Assembly (NCBI GenBank): GCA_025057335.1 | Contig: JANWXG010000072.1 | Span: 1-10,412 of the forward strand | Origin: a bacterium | GTDB taxonomy: Bacteria; Armatimonadota; HRBIN16 | DNA length: 10,412 nucleotides | Direction of reading: 5' to 3' | In this document: positions 1 through 6,185 of the stretch, piece by piece | Position numbering within the stretch: the stretch's first letter is position 1 | Layout of the letters: every line of letters begins with the position of its first letter | The notes under the pieces: generated by a model | Told to the model about the DNA's origin: nothing | What the model saw: only the letters and a program-made list of their open reading frames with translations | The model's database searches: none | Program-made: the position numbers and the translations under genes

Positions 1-123
1 AGTAGCTGTTCGGGAAAATTCCTGAGCAACCTCATCGCGCGAATGGAGCAGAGCACTGCCTCCACTGCGCTCGCCTGCAGACAGAACATTCCAGCATCAG
101 TCTCCTGCTCAATGCGAACCCTC

Positions 124-181
124 TGGAGGCTCACGCTCTGTCGTGACCACGATGGCGGACGCGACGGAGCGCGTCCCTCCA
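124..181. repeat. Imperfect inverted repeat (CTCCGTCG family)
   Basis: The arms are 124-147 and 158-181. After reverse complementing one arm, 18 of 24 bases agree, around a core resembling GACGGAGCG / CGCTCCGTC. Related arms occur at 286-306, 361-387, 5896-5920 and 6032-6082. It appears to be one copy of a dispersed, extragenic hairpin element. Confidence 0.6.
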
Positions 182-225
182 AACGGTGACCGCGTGCATG
201 CAACGGGGCGAGGCCCTCCAGTGGC
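157..225. repeat. 69-bp direct repeat, copy 1
   Basis: This block recurs at 282-350, 125 bp downstream, with 67 of 69 bases identical; the differences are T/C and G/T. It contains the 8-bp palindrome TGCATGCA at 195-202 and begins with a GCGACGGAGCG arm of the dispersed hairpin family. The flanks of the two copies differ, which marks the duplicated unit fairly sharply. Confidence 0.85.
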
Positions 226-281
226 ACGTATCCTGCACGTGCTCCGCAAGCGAGGTGCCTACGCACACGGGGACACGTATG

Positions 282-350
282 GGACGCGACGGAGCGCGTC
301 CCTCCAAACGGCGACCGCGTGCATGCAACGGGGCGAGTCCCTCCAGTGGC
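282..350. repeat. 69-bp direct repeat, copy 2
   Basis: Second copy of the block at 157-225, differing at two positions. It is followed within 12 bases by an oppositely oriented arm of the same hairpin family (361-387), so the copy lies inside a larger imperfect inverted repeat spanning about 286-387. Confidence 0.85.
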
Positions 351-360
351 TCACTATTTT

Positions 361-393
361 CTGGAGGGTCACGCTCCGTCGTGACCCTTTTGG
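361..393. repeat. Hairpin repeat with 8-bp perfect stem
   Basis: GGGTCACG at 366-373 pairs perfectly with CGTGACCC at 380-387 across the loop CTCCGT. TGGAGG flanks it on the left (362-367) and again on the right. The same stem-and-loop design, with the same CTCCGT loop, recurs at 5901-5920. Confidence 0.65.
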
Positions 394-579
394 AGGCAAC
401 GAAGCTGTCCCTCCAGCTCGAACTCCGGCGAGGAGGCGAAGAACCTGCTGGGTAGGGCAACCGTGCGCAGTGAGTCCAGATTTTGGGATTGGAGAAGGTG
501 GCTCCACGACGCACTGTTGTTGCGCGCACCTGGTAGAATCACTGTGAGTACACAGGGGACGAACGCAAGAGGTGAGCGC

Positions 580-615
580 GTCCCCCTTCCTTCGCTGGTG
601 CGAGGAAGGGGGGAC
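580..615 (-). terminator. Probable terminator of the ADP-ribosylglycohydrolase gene
   Basis: A GC-rich inverted repeat begins 5 nt after the stop codon of the minus-strand gene (stop codon at 623-621). Arms 580-595 and 600-615 pair over about 15 bases, with one bulged base on each side and a 4-base loop. No run of U follows in the minus-strand RNA, so it is not a textbook intrinsic terminator. It may instead protect the 3' end or act with a factor. Confidence 0.55.
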
Positions 616-620
616 GGTGG

Positions 621-2096
621 CTACGCGGGGCAGATGCATGCCTCGAGCCGCGCGTGGCACTTGGGGCAGCCGGGCACATTTTTGCCTGCAGCGTATCCTG
701 TTGCCTCACCAGGTCCTAGCATGGCAAACGTTGCGGTCAGCAGGGTACCATCTAACGTGGCGGTAACCTCTATCGTGTTGCGGTCGGCGACCTCGCGGGC
801 ATACAGAAGGAAACGATGTTGCCCCAACCTCTCGCCCAGGGGCTGTACCTTCCAGCCTGAGGGTACGCGAATCGTGACGCTGGCGGGCACTGGCACGTCA
901 TCCCGCTTGACGGAGATGCCGATGGTCTTCTCGATGTCCGGGCGCAACACCGGCTCGCCGTAGTAGTGCAGAGCCAGGTCGTAACCCCTGGCTGTGACGA
1001 TAGCCGACTGTGGGTCGCGGCTGAGCGCGAGTAGAGCGCGTTCGCTGCGGAACAGCAGGGAGAGCAGGTTATCGGGCAGACGGGTCGTCTCGCCAATCTG
1101 CACCACATCGGAGCGTGCCTCCAGCATCTTCCTGCCCACCTCTACCGTGCGCTCGGTCAGTTCGCCTACGGTCTTGGGAGCGTTTAAGCCGCGTGTGTAC
1201 GGATGCAGCACGATGGCATCACCGATGGGCTTGGTCCACTCCTCGGGGATGCCCCGCGTGCCGCCAAGGATGCCCAGCAGCGAGCCGAGGGTAGCCCCCG
1301 TGCAGTCGGTATCGTAGCCGCAGTTAACCGCCGTGCAGAGCTTGTCGCCGTAGTCTTTGCCGTACAGCCAGCCTAGCACCGTGAAGCCATGATTCTGCAC
1401 GGCGTGGCAGGGCTGGTTGTGTCCAAAGTTGTACAGGATGCGTTCGCGCGCCTCCTGCCACGGTACGCCGTTGTCGTAGCACCAGACCGCCTCGCGGATG
1501 ACGCGCGAGATGTTGCTGTGAAGGGGAATCATCGCCAGACCGATTCGGATGAGCGTGTGTGGGTCAGAAAGCACGAAAGCGGCGCTTTCTACCGCTGCCC
1601 AGAACATCTCGCCATATGTGCCCTCGCCTCCCGCATGGTCCATCGCCGAGTCCATCCACGCCAGCGACGCTGCCAGCTGAGGGTCGCCTGGCGCGACGCA
1701 CGCCCAAATCTCGCTGCGGATGGGCGAACCCATCTCGTCGACGTAGTAGTTCTCGAAGCAGCCTGAAATGGGAGGGCGCAATCCACGAGAGAGGTTGCGC
1801 ATACAGAAGCCGTACTCGTTCCAAGGGTATGCGGACAGATGCCTTTGCCAATAGTCCACGAAGTCGCTCAGAGTGGGATACACTCCCCGCTCGCGCAGCA
1901 TCTCCAGCCAAACCAGTTGGAAGTCCAAGTCGTCGTTCGCGGAGGCTTTGTCAGGTACAGGGTCATAGAAGGTCAGGGAATGCAGGCTTTTTTGCCCTTC
2001 GTAAGGTGCCCCCAGCGTGCCCCCGATGTTCTTGCCCATCCAGCAGGCGTATACCTTGTCGCGATAATCTTCTAACGACAGGGTAATGGGTTTCAT
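621..2096 (-). CDS. ADP-ribosylglycohydrolase-family protein with C-terminal extension
   Basis: This 491-residue protein belongs to the ADP-ribosylglycohydrolase (ARH / DraG-like) family, whose members use a binuclear metal centre to cleave ADP-ribose from proteins or small molecules; the substrate here is unknown. Visible family signatures are the N-terminal DKVYACWMGKNIGG (residues 13-26), the acidic NDDLD at 54-58 and the metal-binding YDTDCTGATLGSLLG at 261-275. The catalytic domain seems to fill roughly residues 8-330. Residues 370-465 look beta-rich (IRVPSGWKVQPLGERL and similar), like the sandwich domains added to glycoside-type enzymes. The C-terminus carries CPKC at 477-480 and CIC at 487-489, suggesting a small metal-binding knuckle. 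The ATG at 2096 is preceded by a strong GGAGGGAGGAG ribosome site. There is no signal peptide, so it is probably cytoplasmic. It stands alone, divergent from the CoA-binding gene. Family call firm; substrate unknown. Confidence 0.9.
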   Translation of the reverse strand: MKPITLSLEDYRDKVYACWMGKNIGGTLGAPYEGQKSLHSLTFYDPVPDKASANDDLDFQLVWLEMLRERGVYPTLSDFVDYWQRHLSAYPWNEYGFCMRNLSRGLRPPISGCFENYYVDEMGSPIRSEIWACVAPGDPQLAASLAWMDSAMDHAGGEGTYGEMFWAAVESAAFVLSDPHTLIRIGLAMIPLHSNISRVIREAVWCYDNGVPWQEARERILYNFGHNQPCHAVQNHGFTVLGWLYGKDYGDKLCTAVNCGYDTDCTGATLGSLLGILGGTRGIPEEWTKPIGDAIVLHPYTRGLNAPKTVGELTERTVEVGRKMLEARSDVVQIGETTRLPDNLLSLLFRSERALLALSRDPQSAIVTARGYDLALHYYGEPVLRPDIEKTIGISVKRDDVPVPASVTIRVPSGWKVQPLGERLGQHRFLLYAREVADRNTIEVTATLDGTLLTATFAMLGPGEATGYAAGKNVPGCPKCHARLEACICPA

Positions 2097-2137
2097 CTCT
2101 CCTCCCTCCGTTGCGGTGTACCTTCTAGTTCGGCTCG

Positions 2138-2158
2138 GCAGGAGCCTCGCCCTCCTGC
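2138..2158. repeat. Small hairpin in the leader side of the ADP-ribosylglycohydrolase gene
   Basis: GCAGGAG (2138-2144) pairs with CTCCTGC (2152-2158) around a 7-base loop. The surrounding text 'GGCTCGGCnGGAGCCTCGCCC' recurs at about 5936-5955, so it belongs to another dispersed extragenic word. I see no convincing promoter hexamers for the minus-strand gene between here and 2096. Confidence 0.45.
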
Positions 2159-2163
2159 TCCCT

Positions 2164-2220
2164 TGTCATTCTGAGCAGAGCGCAAGGGCTGAGATGCTTC
2201 GCTTGCGCTCAGCATGACAA
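2164..2220. repeat. Dispersed hairpin repeat, copy A
   Basis: TTGTCATTCTGAGC at the left pairs with GCTCAGCATGACAA at the right, one mismatch in 14, with further complementarity (AGAGCGCAAG against CTTGCGCT) inside. This is the widespread TGTCATTCTGAGC extragenic palindrome. Its translation gives the spurious 'SERSEES' / 'AERQRSI' peptides often misannotated as genes. Confidence 0.8.
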
Positions 2221-2446
2221 AGGAGGGACGTGGCTCGGCGGGAAAGCGTTGGTAGTATCGCACGTCAGTGCACCCCTGTCATTCTGAGCGGAGCGAAGGG
2301 CTGAGATGCTTCGCTGGCGCTCAGCATGACAAAGGGGGGATGGCTCGGCGGGAAAGCGTTGGTAGTAGCGCACGTCAGTGCGCTTCCTGTCATTCTGAGC
2401 GGAGCGAAGAATCTCCGAGAGATGCTTCACTGCGTTCAGCATGACA
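2218..2446. repeat. Two-unit tandem composite repeat of about 110 bp (includes hairpin copies B and C)
   Basis: Each unit reads CAAAGG, GGCTCGGCGGGAAAGCGTT, GGTAGTA(T/G)CGCACGTCAGTGC, then a TGTCATTCTGAGC hairpin (copy B 2277-2331, copy C 2388-2446). The GGTAGTA words start at 2251 and 2361. The first unit has GTAGTATCGC, the second GTAGTAGCGC. Copy C has the longer AAGAATCTC version of the left arm. The array fills the gap between two divergently transcribed genes. Confidence 0.8.
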
Positions 2447-2453
2447 AACGGAG

Positions 2454-2487
2454 GTTGAGATGCTTCGCTGACGCTCAGCATGACAAA
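2454..2487. repeat. Half copy D of the dispersed hairpin repeat
   Basis: Only the right half (GAGATGCTTCGCTGACGCTC followed by AGCATGACAAAGG) is present, directly after the complete copy C. Together with the array it makes up most of the 547-bp gap between 2096 and 2644. Confidence 0.65.
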
Positions 2488-2580
2488 GGGGGACGTGGCT
2501 CAGCGGAAGCTCGCCCTCCAGAAACTGCGCTGAAGGATCTCCCCTCGAAAGGCAGAGACATCCTCTCCAAACAGTGCAGG

Positions 2581-2589
2581 TGGTACAAT
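2581..2589 (+). promoter_or_regulatory. Candidate extended -10 promoter of the CoA-binding gene
   Basis: TGGTACAAT matches the extended -10 form TGn-TACAAT (one base off TATAAT). It would start transcription near 2596, giving a leader of about 48 nt ahead of the ATG at 2644. No good -35 hexamer lies at 16-18 nt upstream, which extended -10 promoters can tolerate. Sequence-only prediction. Confidence 0.4.
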
Positions 2590-2643
2590 GTAATCGCTTA
2601 TCATCGTGAGAGGGTTGACCTCGTGACTGTTGTGGAGGCAACA

Positions 2644-3054
2644 ATGCTATCCGAAGAGACCATTTCTGCTTTCCTGCAGGCGCGTTCGATAGCGGTGTTC
2701 GGTGTGTCACGCGACCCAGAGAAATACGGATACAAGGTGTATAGGACGCTGAAGGAGAAGGGGGTACGAGTGTTTGCGGTTAACCCGCGCGCTCAAGAGG
2801 TAGACGGAGACCCCGTATATCCCAACCTGCAGGCACTGCCCGAGGTTCCCGAGGCGATTGTGACCGTTGTGCCGCCTGAGGTGACCAAGGCAGTGGTGGC
2901 GGAGGCGCTAGCAGCAGGGATACGCAAGGTCTGGATGCAGCCGGGTTCAGAGCATGAGGAAGCGGTGCGTCAGGCACAGGAAGCGGGGGCAATAGTGGTG
3001 CACGGCGGACCGTGCATCATGGTAGTGGCGACGACGCATTTGCGCTCTTCCTGA
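2644..3054 (+). CDS. CoA-binding domain protein (CoA_binding_2 / YccU type)
   Basis: This 136-residue protein is a single Rossmann-like CoA-binding domain, related to the N-terminal domain of succinyl-CoA synthetase alpha and to stand-alone YccU-type proteins. Members bind CoA-like nucleotides; their physiological job is poorly defined. Visible signatures are RSIAVFGVSRDPEKYGYKVY near the N-terminus (glycine-containing nucleotide loop), VFAVNPRAQEVDGDPVYPNL in the middle, then IVTVVPPEVTKAVVAEALAAG, VWMQPGSEHEEA and a GPCIMV ending. I chose the ATG at 2644 because GGAGG sits 5 nt upstream (2634-2638) and the protein then starts where the family usually does. The same frame stays open further left only because it passes through repeats. 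Length is normal for the family. The four-GAF gene follows 186 bp downstream with its own candidate promoter. Confidence 0.88.
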   Translation: MLSEETISAFLQARSIAVFGVSRDPEKYGYKVYRTLKEKGVRVFAVNPRAQEVDGDPVYPNLQALPEVPEAIVTVVPPEVTKAVVAEALAAGIRKVWMQPGSEHEEAVRQAQEAGAIVVHGGPCIMVVATTHLRSS

Positions 3055-3167
3055 ACAGCGAATGCGCTTCCCTAGTGGAGTGAGTTTTTGCTTTGCGAAG
3101 CCTGTTGTTCGGGGGCAGGAAGGGAAACGGGAGTGGAGAAACTTTTCTACAGGTCGTCCTTTCCCGC

Positions 3168-3196
3168 TTGACAAAGACTGACAGATGCATGAGAAT
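3168..3196 (+). promoter_or_regulatory. Candidate sigma-70-type promoter of the four-GAF gene
   Basis: A perfect -35 hexamer TTGACA (3168-3173) is followed after 17 nt by GAGAAT (3191-3196), four of six matches to TATAAT. A start near 3203 would leave a leader of about 38 nt before the ATG at 3241. This suggests the GAF gene can be transcribed independently of the CoA-binding gene. Confidence 0.5.
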
Positions 3197-3240
3197 CGTA
3201 GTGCCGCGCCAGAGCGCGTCAGAGCCATAGGAGCGGGGTG

Positions 3241-5220
3241 ATGGATACGGAGAGCGCGGTTTCGCTCGAACAGCAGGCGACAAGTTTGCATCGGGTGGCT
3301 CAGCTGGCGGTAGACCCGATACCGGTAGAGGAGGCTCTACGTCGGATTGCGGAGGAGGCGTGTTTGCTGACAGACGCCAGCGCTAGTGCGGTCGCGTTTT
3401 TGACGGAGAGCGAGACCAAGCTGCGCCTAGCGGCAGTAGCAGGGGAATCGGTGCAAGACCTGCGGGGCACGGTGTTTCGCGTAGAGAACTCGCTCATGGA
3501 GAGCGCGGTGCGCCGCGGCGAGAACGCCATCCCGTACTATCCGCTCCGTCCTGACCCTGTGATGGAGAGCCTGCTGGGCGGGGAACGCCTGCGTGGAGCG
3601 GCGGTCGTGCCCATCCAATGTGACCAGCGGATTTGGGGGGCGCTCGCGGTGCTCAACCGGCGCGATGGCTCCCGCTTCGATTCCTCTGATGTACGCCTAC
3701 TCCAGATACTCGCCTCGCACATTGCCAGCCTGTGGCGACGGCGCCAGCTGGAACAGCGCAACGACCGGCTGCGCCGCGAGCTGGACGTGATGTACCATGC
3801 AGCGCGCAGCATCGGCAGCAGCCTGAACCTCAATCAGGTGCTGGAGGCAGTGCTCGACGAGGTAGCGGCGCATCTTCCCCATGCGTTCGCCACTCTCTTC
3901 CTGTTGACCGACGAGCGCACACACCTGTTTATCGCCGCAGAGCATGGGCTACAGGGCGAAGAGCGCGAGGTGATGCTGGCGGCGGATGAGGGGCTGCAGG
4001 CGGAGGTGCTGCGCACAGGCGAGCCTCGTCTCGTGAACGCCGCCGACGTAGAGCCAGGCGTTGAGCAGTTCGTGCCCAGACTGCGCATCCTCTCGGCGCT
4101 ATACGCGCCCGTCAGGTCACGCACACGCACGCTGGGGCTGCTACTGGTCACCAGCACTAGCCGCAACGCCTACACTGAAGCCGACCTCAAGCTGCTGAAC
4201 GGAGTAGCTTCCCTGGCAGGCATTGCCATTGAGAACGCCATGCTCTACGAGGACGCGCACCGGCGCGCCGAGGAAGCCACATCGATATACGAATTGTCGC
4301 AGCTGGTCAACTCCTCACTGGAGCTGAACAGCGTGTTGAATCTGGTGGCGGACAGCGTGCTGCGGCTGCTGCAAGTGGACAAGTTCGCGTTGATGCTTTA
4401 CGATAGCAACGAGGGAGTGCTGCGCACGAAGGTGAGCCGAGGCGTCGACCCCGTCTATTTCGACCGCTTGCGTCCCGCGCGAGGACAGGGTATCCCGGGC
4501 TGGGTGTTCGAGTTTCAAAGCCCAGTGTATGTGCTGGATGTGGCAGCCGATTCTCGCAACGCAGCGGCACCACTCGATAAGGAGGGGGTTGTCTCGGTAG
4601 CGTGTGTGCCTCTACAGGTCGGCATGGAATCGATGGGCGTCATGCTGGCGATGAGCAGTCGACGACGCCTGTTCACGATTGCGGAGATGGAGCTGCTCTA
4701 TACCATCGCCAATCAGGCGGCAGTCGCTATCGACAACGCTCTGCGCTACGAGGAGGAGCGCAAGAAGTCGGAAGACCTGCGTCAGTATTTCCTGAGGGTT
4801 GCTCGCGCCATCGGCAGCACTGTGCAACAGGGCGAGGTGCCCCAGCTCATCGCCAACATCGCAGCAGAGGTCTTGCGCGCCGACAGAGCCGTGTACTACG
4901 CAGTAGAGGGGGGGCGCATCAGGATGATGGCGGTCAGCGGCATGCGAATCGTCCCCCCGCTGGACGAGGAGGAGACCTCCAGCATGGCATGGGTGGTGAA
5001 GACGGGACGCCCGCTTCTGGCTTATGAAGCCTCCTCCGACGTGCGCTTCCGCGATGACCCCTTCGTTCAGCGCGAGGGGATGGCATCCTGTTTAGCAGTA
5101 CCGATTGGAGGCAAGCAACCGACCAGCTTGCTGGCGGTGTACACCCTGCAGCCGCGCAAGTTCAGCAGTCACGATGCTGAGCTGCTGAGCACTGTGGCGG
5201 AGCTAGTGCTGGAGACCTGA
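3241..5220 (+). CDS. Protein of four tandem GAF domains, no output domain
   Basis: This protein of about 659 residues is built from repeated GAF sensory domains, which in known proteins bind cyclic nucleotides, tetrapyrroles or other small ligands, or serve as dimer contacts. Four units can be traced at roughly residues 27-165, 195-335, 360-500 and 530-657. Each starts with a helix (LxxVLxxVxxxxxxLL) and ends with a strand-helix pair (GALAVLNRR..., LGLLLVTSTS...AIENAMLYEDA, MGVMLAMSSRR...AIDNALRYEEE, TSLLAVYTLQPRKFS). Charged linker helices (WRRRQLEQRNDRLRREL; ALRYEEERKKSEDLR) join them and probably form coiled coils. No histidine kinase, GGDEF, EAL, phosphatase or helix-turn-helix part is present, and no membrane segment. 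I prefer the ATG at 3241 (AGGAG 7 nt upstream) to the adjoining GTG at 3238. No cysteine is obviously placed for bilin attachment. Ligand and partner unknown; perhaps a signal-integrating partner of a separate kinase. Confidence 0.85.
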   Translation: MDTESAVSLEQQATSLHRVAQLAVDPIPVEEALRRIAEEACLLTDASASAVAFLTESETKLRLAAVAGESVQDLRGTVFRVENSLMESAVRRGENAIPYYPLRPDPVMESLLGGERLRGAAVVPIQCDQRIWGALAVLNRRDGSRFDSSDVRLLQILASHIASLWRRRQLEQRNDRLRRELDVMYHAARSIGSSLNLNQVLEAVLDEVAAHLPHAFATLFLLTDERTHLFIAAEHGLQGEEREVMLAADEGLQAEVLRTGEPRLVNAADVEPGVEQFVPRLRILSALYAPVRSRTRTLGLLLVTSTSRNAYTEADLKLLNGVASLAGIAIENAMLYEDAHRRAEEATSIYELSQLVNSSLELNSVLNLVADSVLRLLQVDKFALMLYDSNEGVLRTKVSRGVDPVYFDRLRPARGQGIPGWVFEFQSPVYVLDVAADSRNAAAPLDKEGVVSVACVPLQVGMESMGVMLAMSSRRRLFTIAEMELLYTIANQAAVAIDNALRYEEERKKSEDLRQYFLRVARAIGSTVQQGEVPQLIANIAAEVLRADRAVYYAVEGGRIRMMAVSGMRIVPPLDEEETSSMAWVVKTGRPLLAYEASSDVRFRDDPFVQREGMASCLAVPIGGKQPTSLLAVYTLQPRKFSSHDAELLSTVAELVLET

Positions 5221-5255
5221 GTGCCCCTTAAGCCGTCGCGCAACGCGCTCCGTGC

Positions 5256-5380
5256 GCCTCAGCGGGCTGACGCTCGCACTACGAACGGACACGCTTGTAG
5301 TGCACACTTCAGTGAGCCCCGAGTGGGCTGAAGACTGCACTACGAACAGGTAACTTGTAGTATGCACCCCAGTGCGTTTC
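5256..5380. repeat. GCACTACGAAC / GTAGT-TGCAC composite repeat, two copies
   Basis: GCACTACGAAC occurs at about 5275 and 5336. Each is followed by CTTGTAGTGCACACTTCAGTG or TTGTAGTATGCACCCCAGTG, related to the GTAGTATCGCACGTCAGTG words of the adjacent array. A third relative lies at 10088-10147 before nuoB. The two copies here are about 61 bp apart and lead directly into the 117-bp array, as though they share an origin. Confidence 0.65.
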
Positions 5381-5390
5381 ACCCCAGCTG

Positions 5391-5842
5391 GTAGTATCGC
5401 ACGTCAGTGCGCCCTCTGTCGTTCTGAAGTCTACTCCGTTTGTCAAGAGGAAGCACTCACGTGCTTCACTACAAGCTCAAGAGTGCGTCGGGTGCGCTTC
5501 TGTGCTGGTAGTAGCGCACGTCAGTGCGCCCTCTGTCATTCTGAAGTCTATGTGGTTTATCGAGAGGAAGCACTCACGTGCTTCACTACAAGCTCAAGAG
5601 TGCTTCGGGTTCACTTTCATGCTGGTAGTATCGCACGTCAGTGCGCTCTCTGTCATTCTGAGCGCAGCGAAGAATCTCAATACCCGCCGAACAGAGATGC
5701 CTTGCTTTCACTCAGCACGACGGGGTGCACTTTCGTGCTGGTAGTAGCGCACGTCGGTGCGCCCTCTGTCATTCTGAGCGTAGCGAAGAATCTCAATACC
5801 TGCCAAACAGAGAGATGCTTCGCTTTCGCTCAGCACGACGAG
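5391..5842. repeat. Four-unit tandem array, about 117 bp per unit
   Basis: Units start with GTAGTA(T/G)CGCACGTC at 5391, 5508, 5625 and 5741 (spacings 117, 117 and 116). Units 1 and 2 share a filler with AAGCACTCACGTGCTT (6-bp stem, 4-base loop) and ACTACAAGCTCAAGAGTG. Units 3 and 4 instead carry the TGTCATTCTGAGCG-AGCGAAGAATCTC hairpin element with right arm CTCAGCACGACG (5651-5721 and 5767-5840). The first words alternate T, G, T, G at one position; the G form makes GCGCAC-GTCA-GTGCGC a perfect 6-bp hairpin, the T form shortens it. It is not a CRISPR array: the units are longer than CRISPR repeats and have no unique spacers. Confidence 0.85.
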
Positions 5843-5894
5843 GGGGTTACGGCACGACGGGAGCCTTGCCCTCCGGACGATTTGCCTCCACTCG

Positions 5895-5920
5895 TTGGAG
5901 GGTCGCGCTCCGTCGCGACC
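5895..5920. repeat. Hairpin repeat with CTCCGT loop
   Basis: GGTCGCG (5901-5907) pairs perfectly with CGCGACC (5914-5920) around the loop CTCCGT, preceded by TTGGAG. It has the same architecture as 361-393 at the other end of the window, which shows that the element is dispersed. Confidence 0.65.
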
Positions 5921-5970
5921 TTTGAAGACCGACGGCTCGGCGGGAGCCTCGCCCCCACGCTTCGCTGCGG

Positions 5971-6001
5971 TGAGATGCTTCGCCTGCGGCTCAGCATGAC
6001 A
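5971..6001. repeat. Half copy of the dispersed TGTCATTCTGAGC repeat
   Basis: TGAGATGCTTCGCCTGCGGC followed by TCAGCATGACA matches the right half of copies A-C near 2200-2450. It is preceded by the GGCTCGGCGGGAGCCTCGCC word also seen at 2132-2151. A further right-end fragment (TTCGCTCACGCTCAGCGTGACA) lies at 6119-6140. Confidence 0.6.
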
Positions 6002-6031
6002 CGGGAGATGGCTCGGAGGGCACCTGCGGAT

Positions 6032-6082
6032 GCGACAGAGCGCGACTCTCCAAACCATCTCTGGAGAGTCGCGCTCCGTCGC
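6032..6082. repeat. 21-bp near-perfect inverted repeat
   Basis: The left arm 6032-6052 and right arm 6062-6082 pair over 21 bases with a single mismatch around a 9-base loop. The arm core is the CGCTCCGTCGC word of the dispersed hairpin family, extended by TGGAGAGT at the loop side. It is the most complete copy of this family in the window, and lies about 100 bp past the stop of the convergent protease gene. Confidence 0.75.
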
Positions 6083-6137
6083 GACCGATACCTGCTACGT
6101 TGCGAAGGACCGCTCCCCTTCGCTCACGCTCAGCGTG

Positions 6138-6175
6138 ACAGGGGGAGAAGACTCCCTAGAAGCCTCCCCCCCTGT
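6138..6175 (-). terminator. Probable terminator of the HtrA gene
   Basis: ACAGGGGGAG (6138-6147) is complementary to CTCCCCCCCTGT (6164-6175), apart from a two-base bulge, with a 16-base loop. It lies 10 nt after the minus-strand stop codon. No U-run follows. An adjacent small palindrome (TCACGCTCAGCGTGA) is part of the dispersed repeat. Confidence 0.45.
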
Positions 6176-6185
6176 CTCCCAACTG

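Larger units (their letters stand above)
1..620. other. Gene-free, repeat-bearing stretch at left edge
   Basis: No convincing gene is visible here. The open frames on both strands run through duplicated and inverted repeats, mirror each other and resemble no family I know. On the plus strand one frame entering from the left closes at a TGA around base 25, so an upstream plus-strand gene could end there. On the minus strand an ATG at 35-33 runs off the window without a Shine-Dalgarno sequence. Neither can be supported further. The rest holds a 69-bp direct duplication, inverted repeats related to ones found near 5900 and 6050, and a terminator-like hairpin for the gene at 621-2096. Confidence 0.6.
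5221..6185. other. Repeat-filled gap between convergent genes
   Basis: These 965 bases between the GAF gene and the HtrA gene hold no credible gene. A long plus-strand reading frame at 5372-6220 stays open only because the tandem repeat unit is 117 bp, or 39 codons; its translation is periodic and contains the CHSERSEES peptide typical of the extragenic hairpin repeat. A second plus-strand frame (6030-7067) is the antisense shadow of the protease. Contents, in order: two GCACTACGAAC elements, a four-unit tandem array, and CTCCGTCG-type inverted repeats. Confidence 0.75.

Noticed and set aside
143..963. Several open frames of 60-170 codons on both strands at the left edge
   Set aside because: They traverse duplicated and inverted repeats or the antisense of the ADP-ribosylglycohydrolase gene, overlap one another, and show no known motif or ribosome site.
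2326..2643. Upstream extension of the CoA-binding gene to 2326
   Set aside because: The added 106 residues are translated hairpin repeat (VILSGAKNLREMLHCVQHDK). The GGAGG-preceded ATG at 2644 fits the family length.
2209..2710. Minus-strand frames with CHAERQRSIS and CHAERSEASL peptides
   Set aside because: These are the well-known translation artefacts of the TGTCATTCTGAGC extragenic palindrome.
3238..3240. GTG at 3238 as start of the four-GAF gene
   Set aside because: It is only 4 nt from AGGAG and directly followed by an ATG with better spacing; the difference is one residue, so the choice is minor.
5391..5842. CRISPR array
   Set aside because: The units are about 117 bp and repeated over almost their whole length, without unique spacers or neighbouring cas genes.
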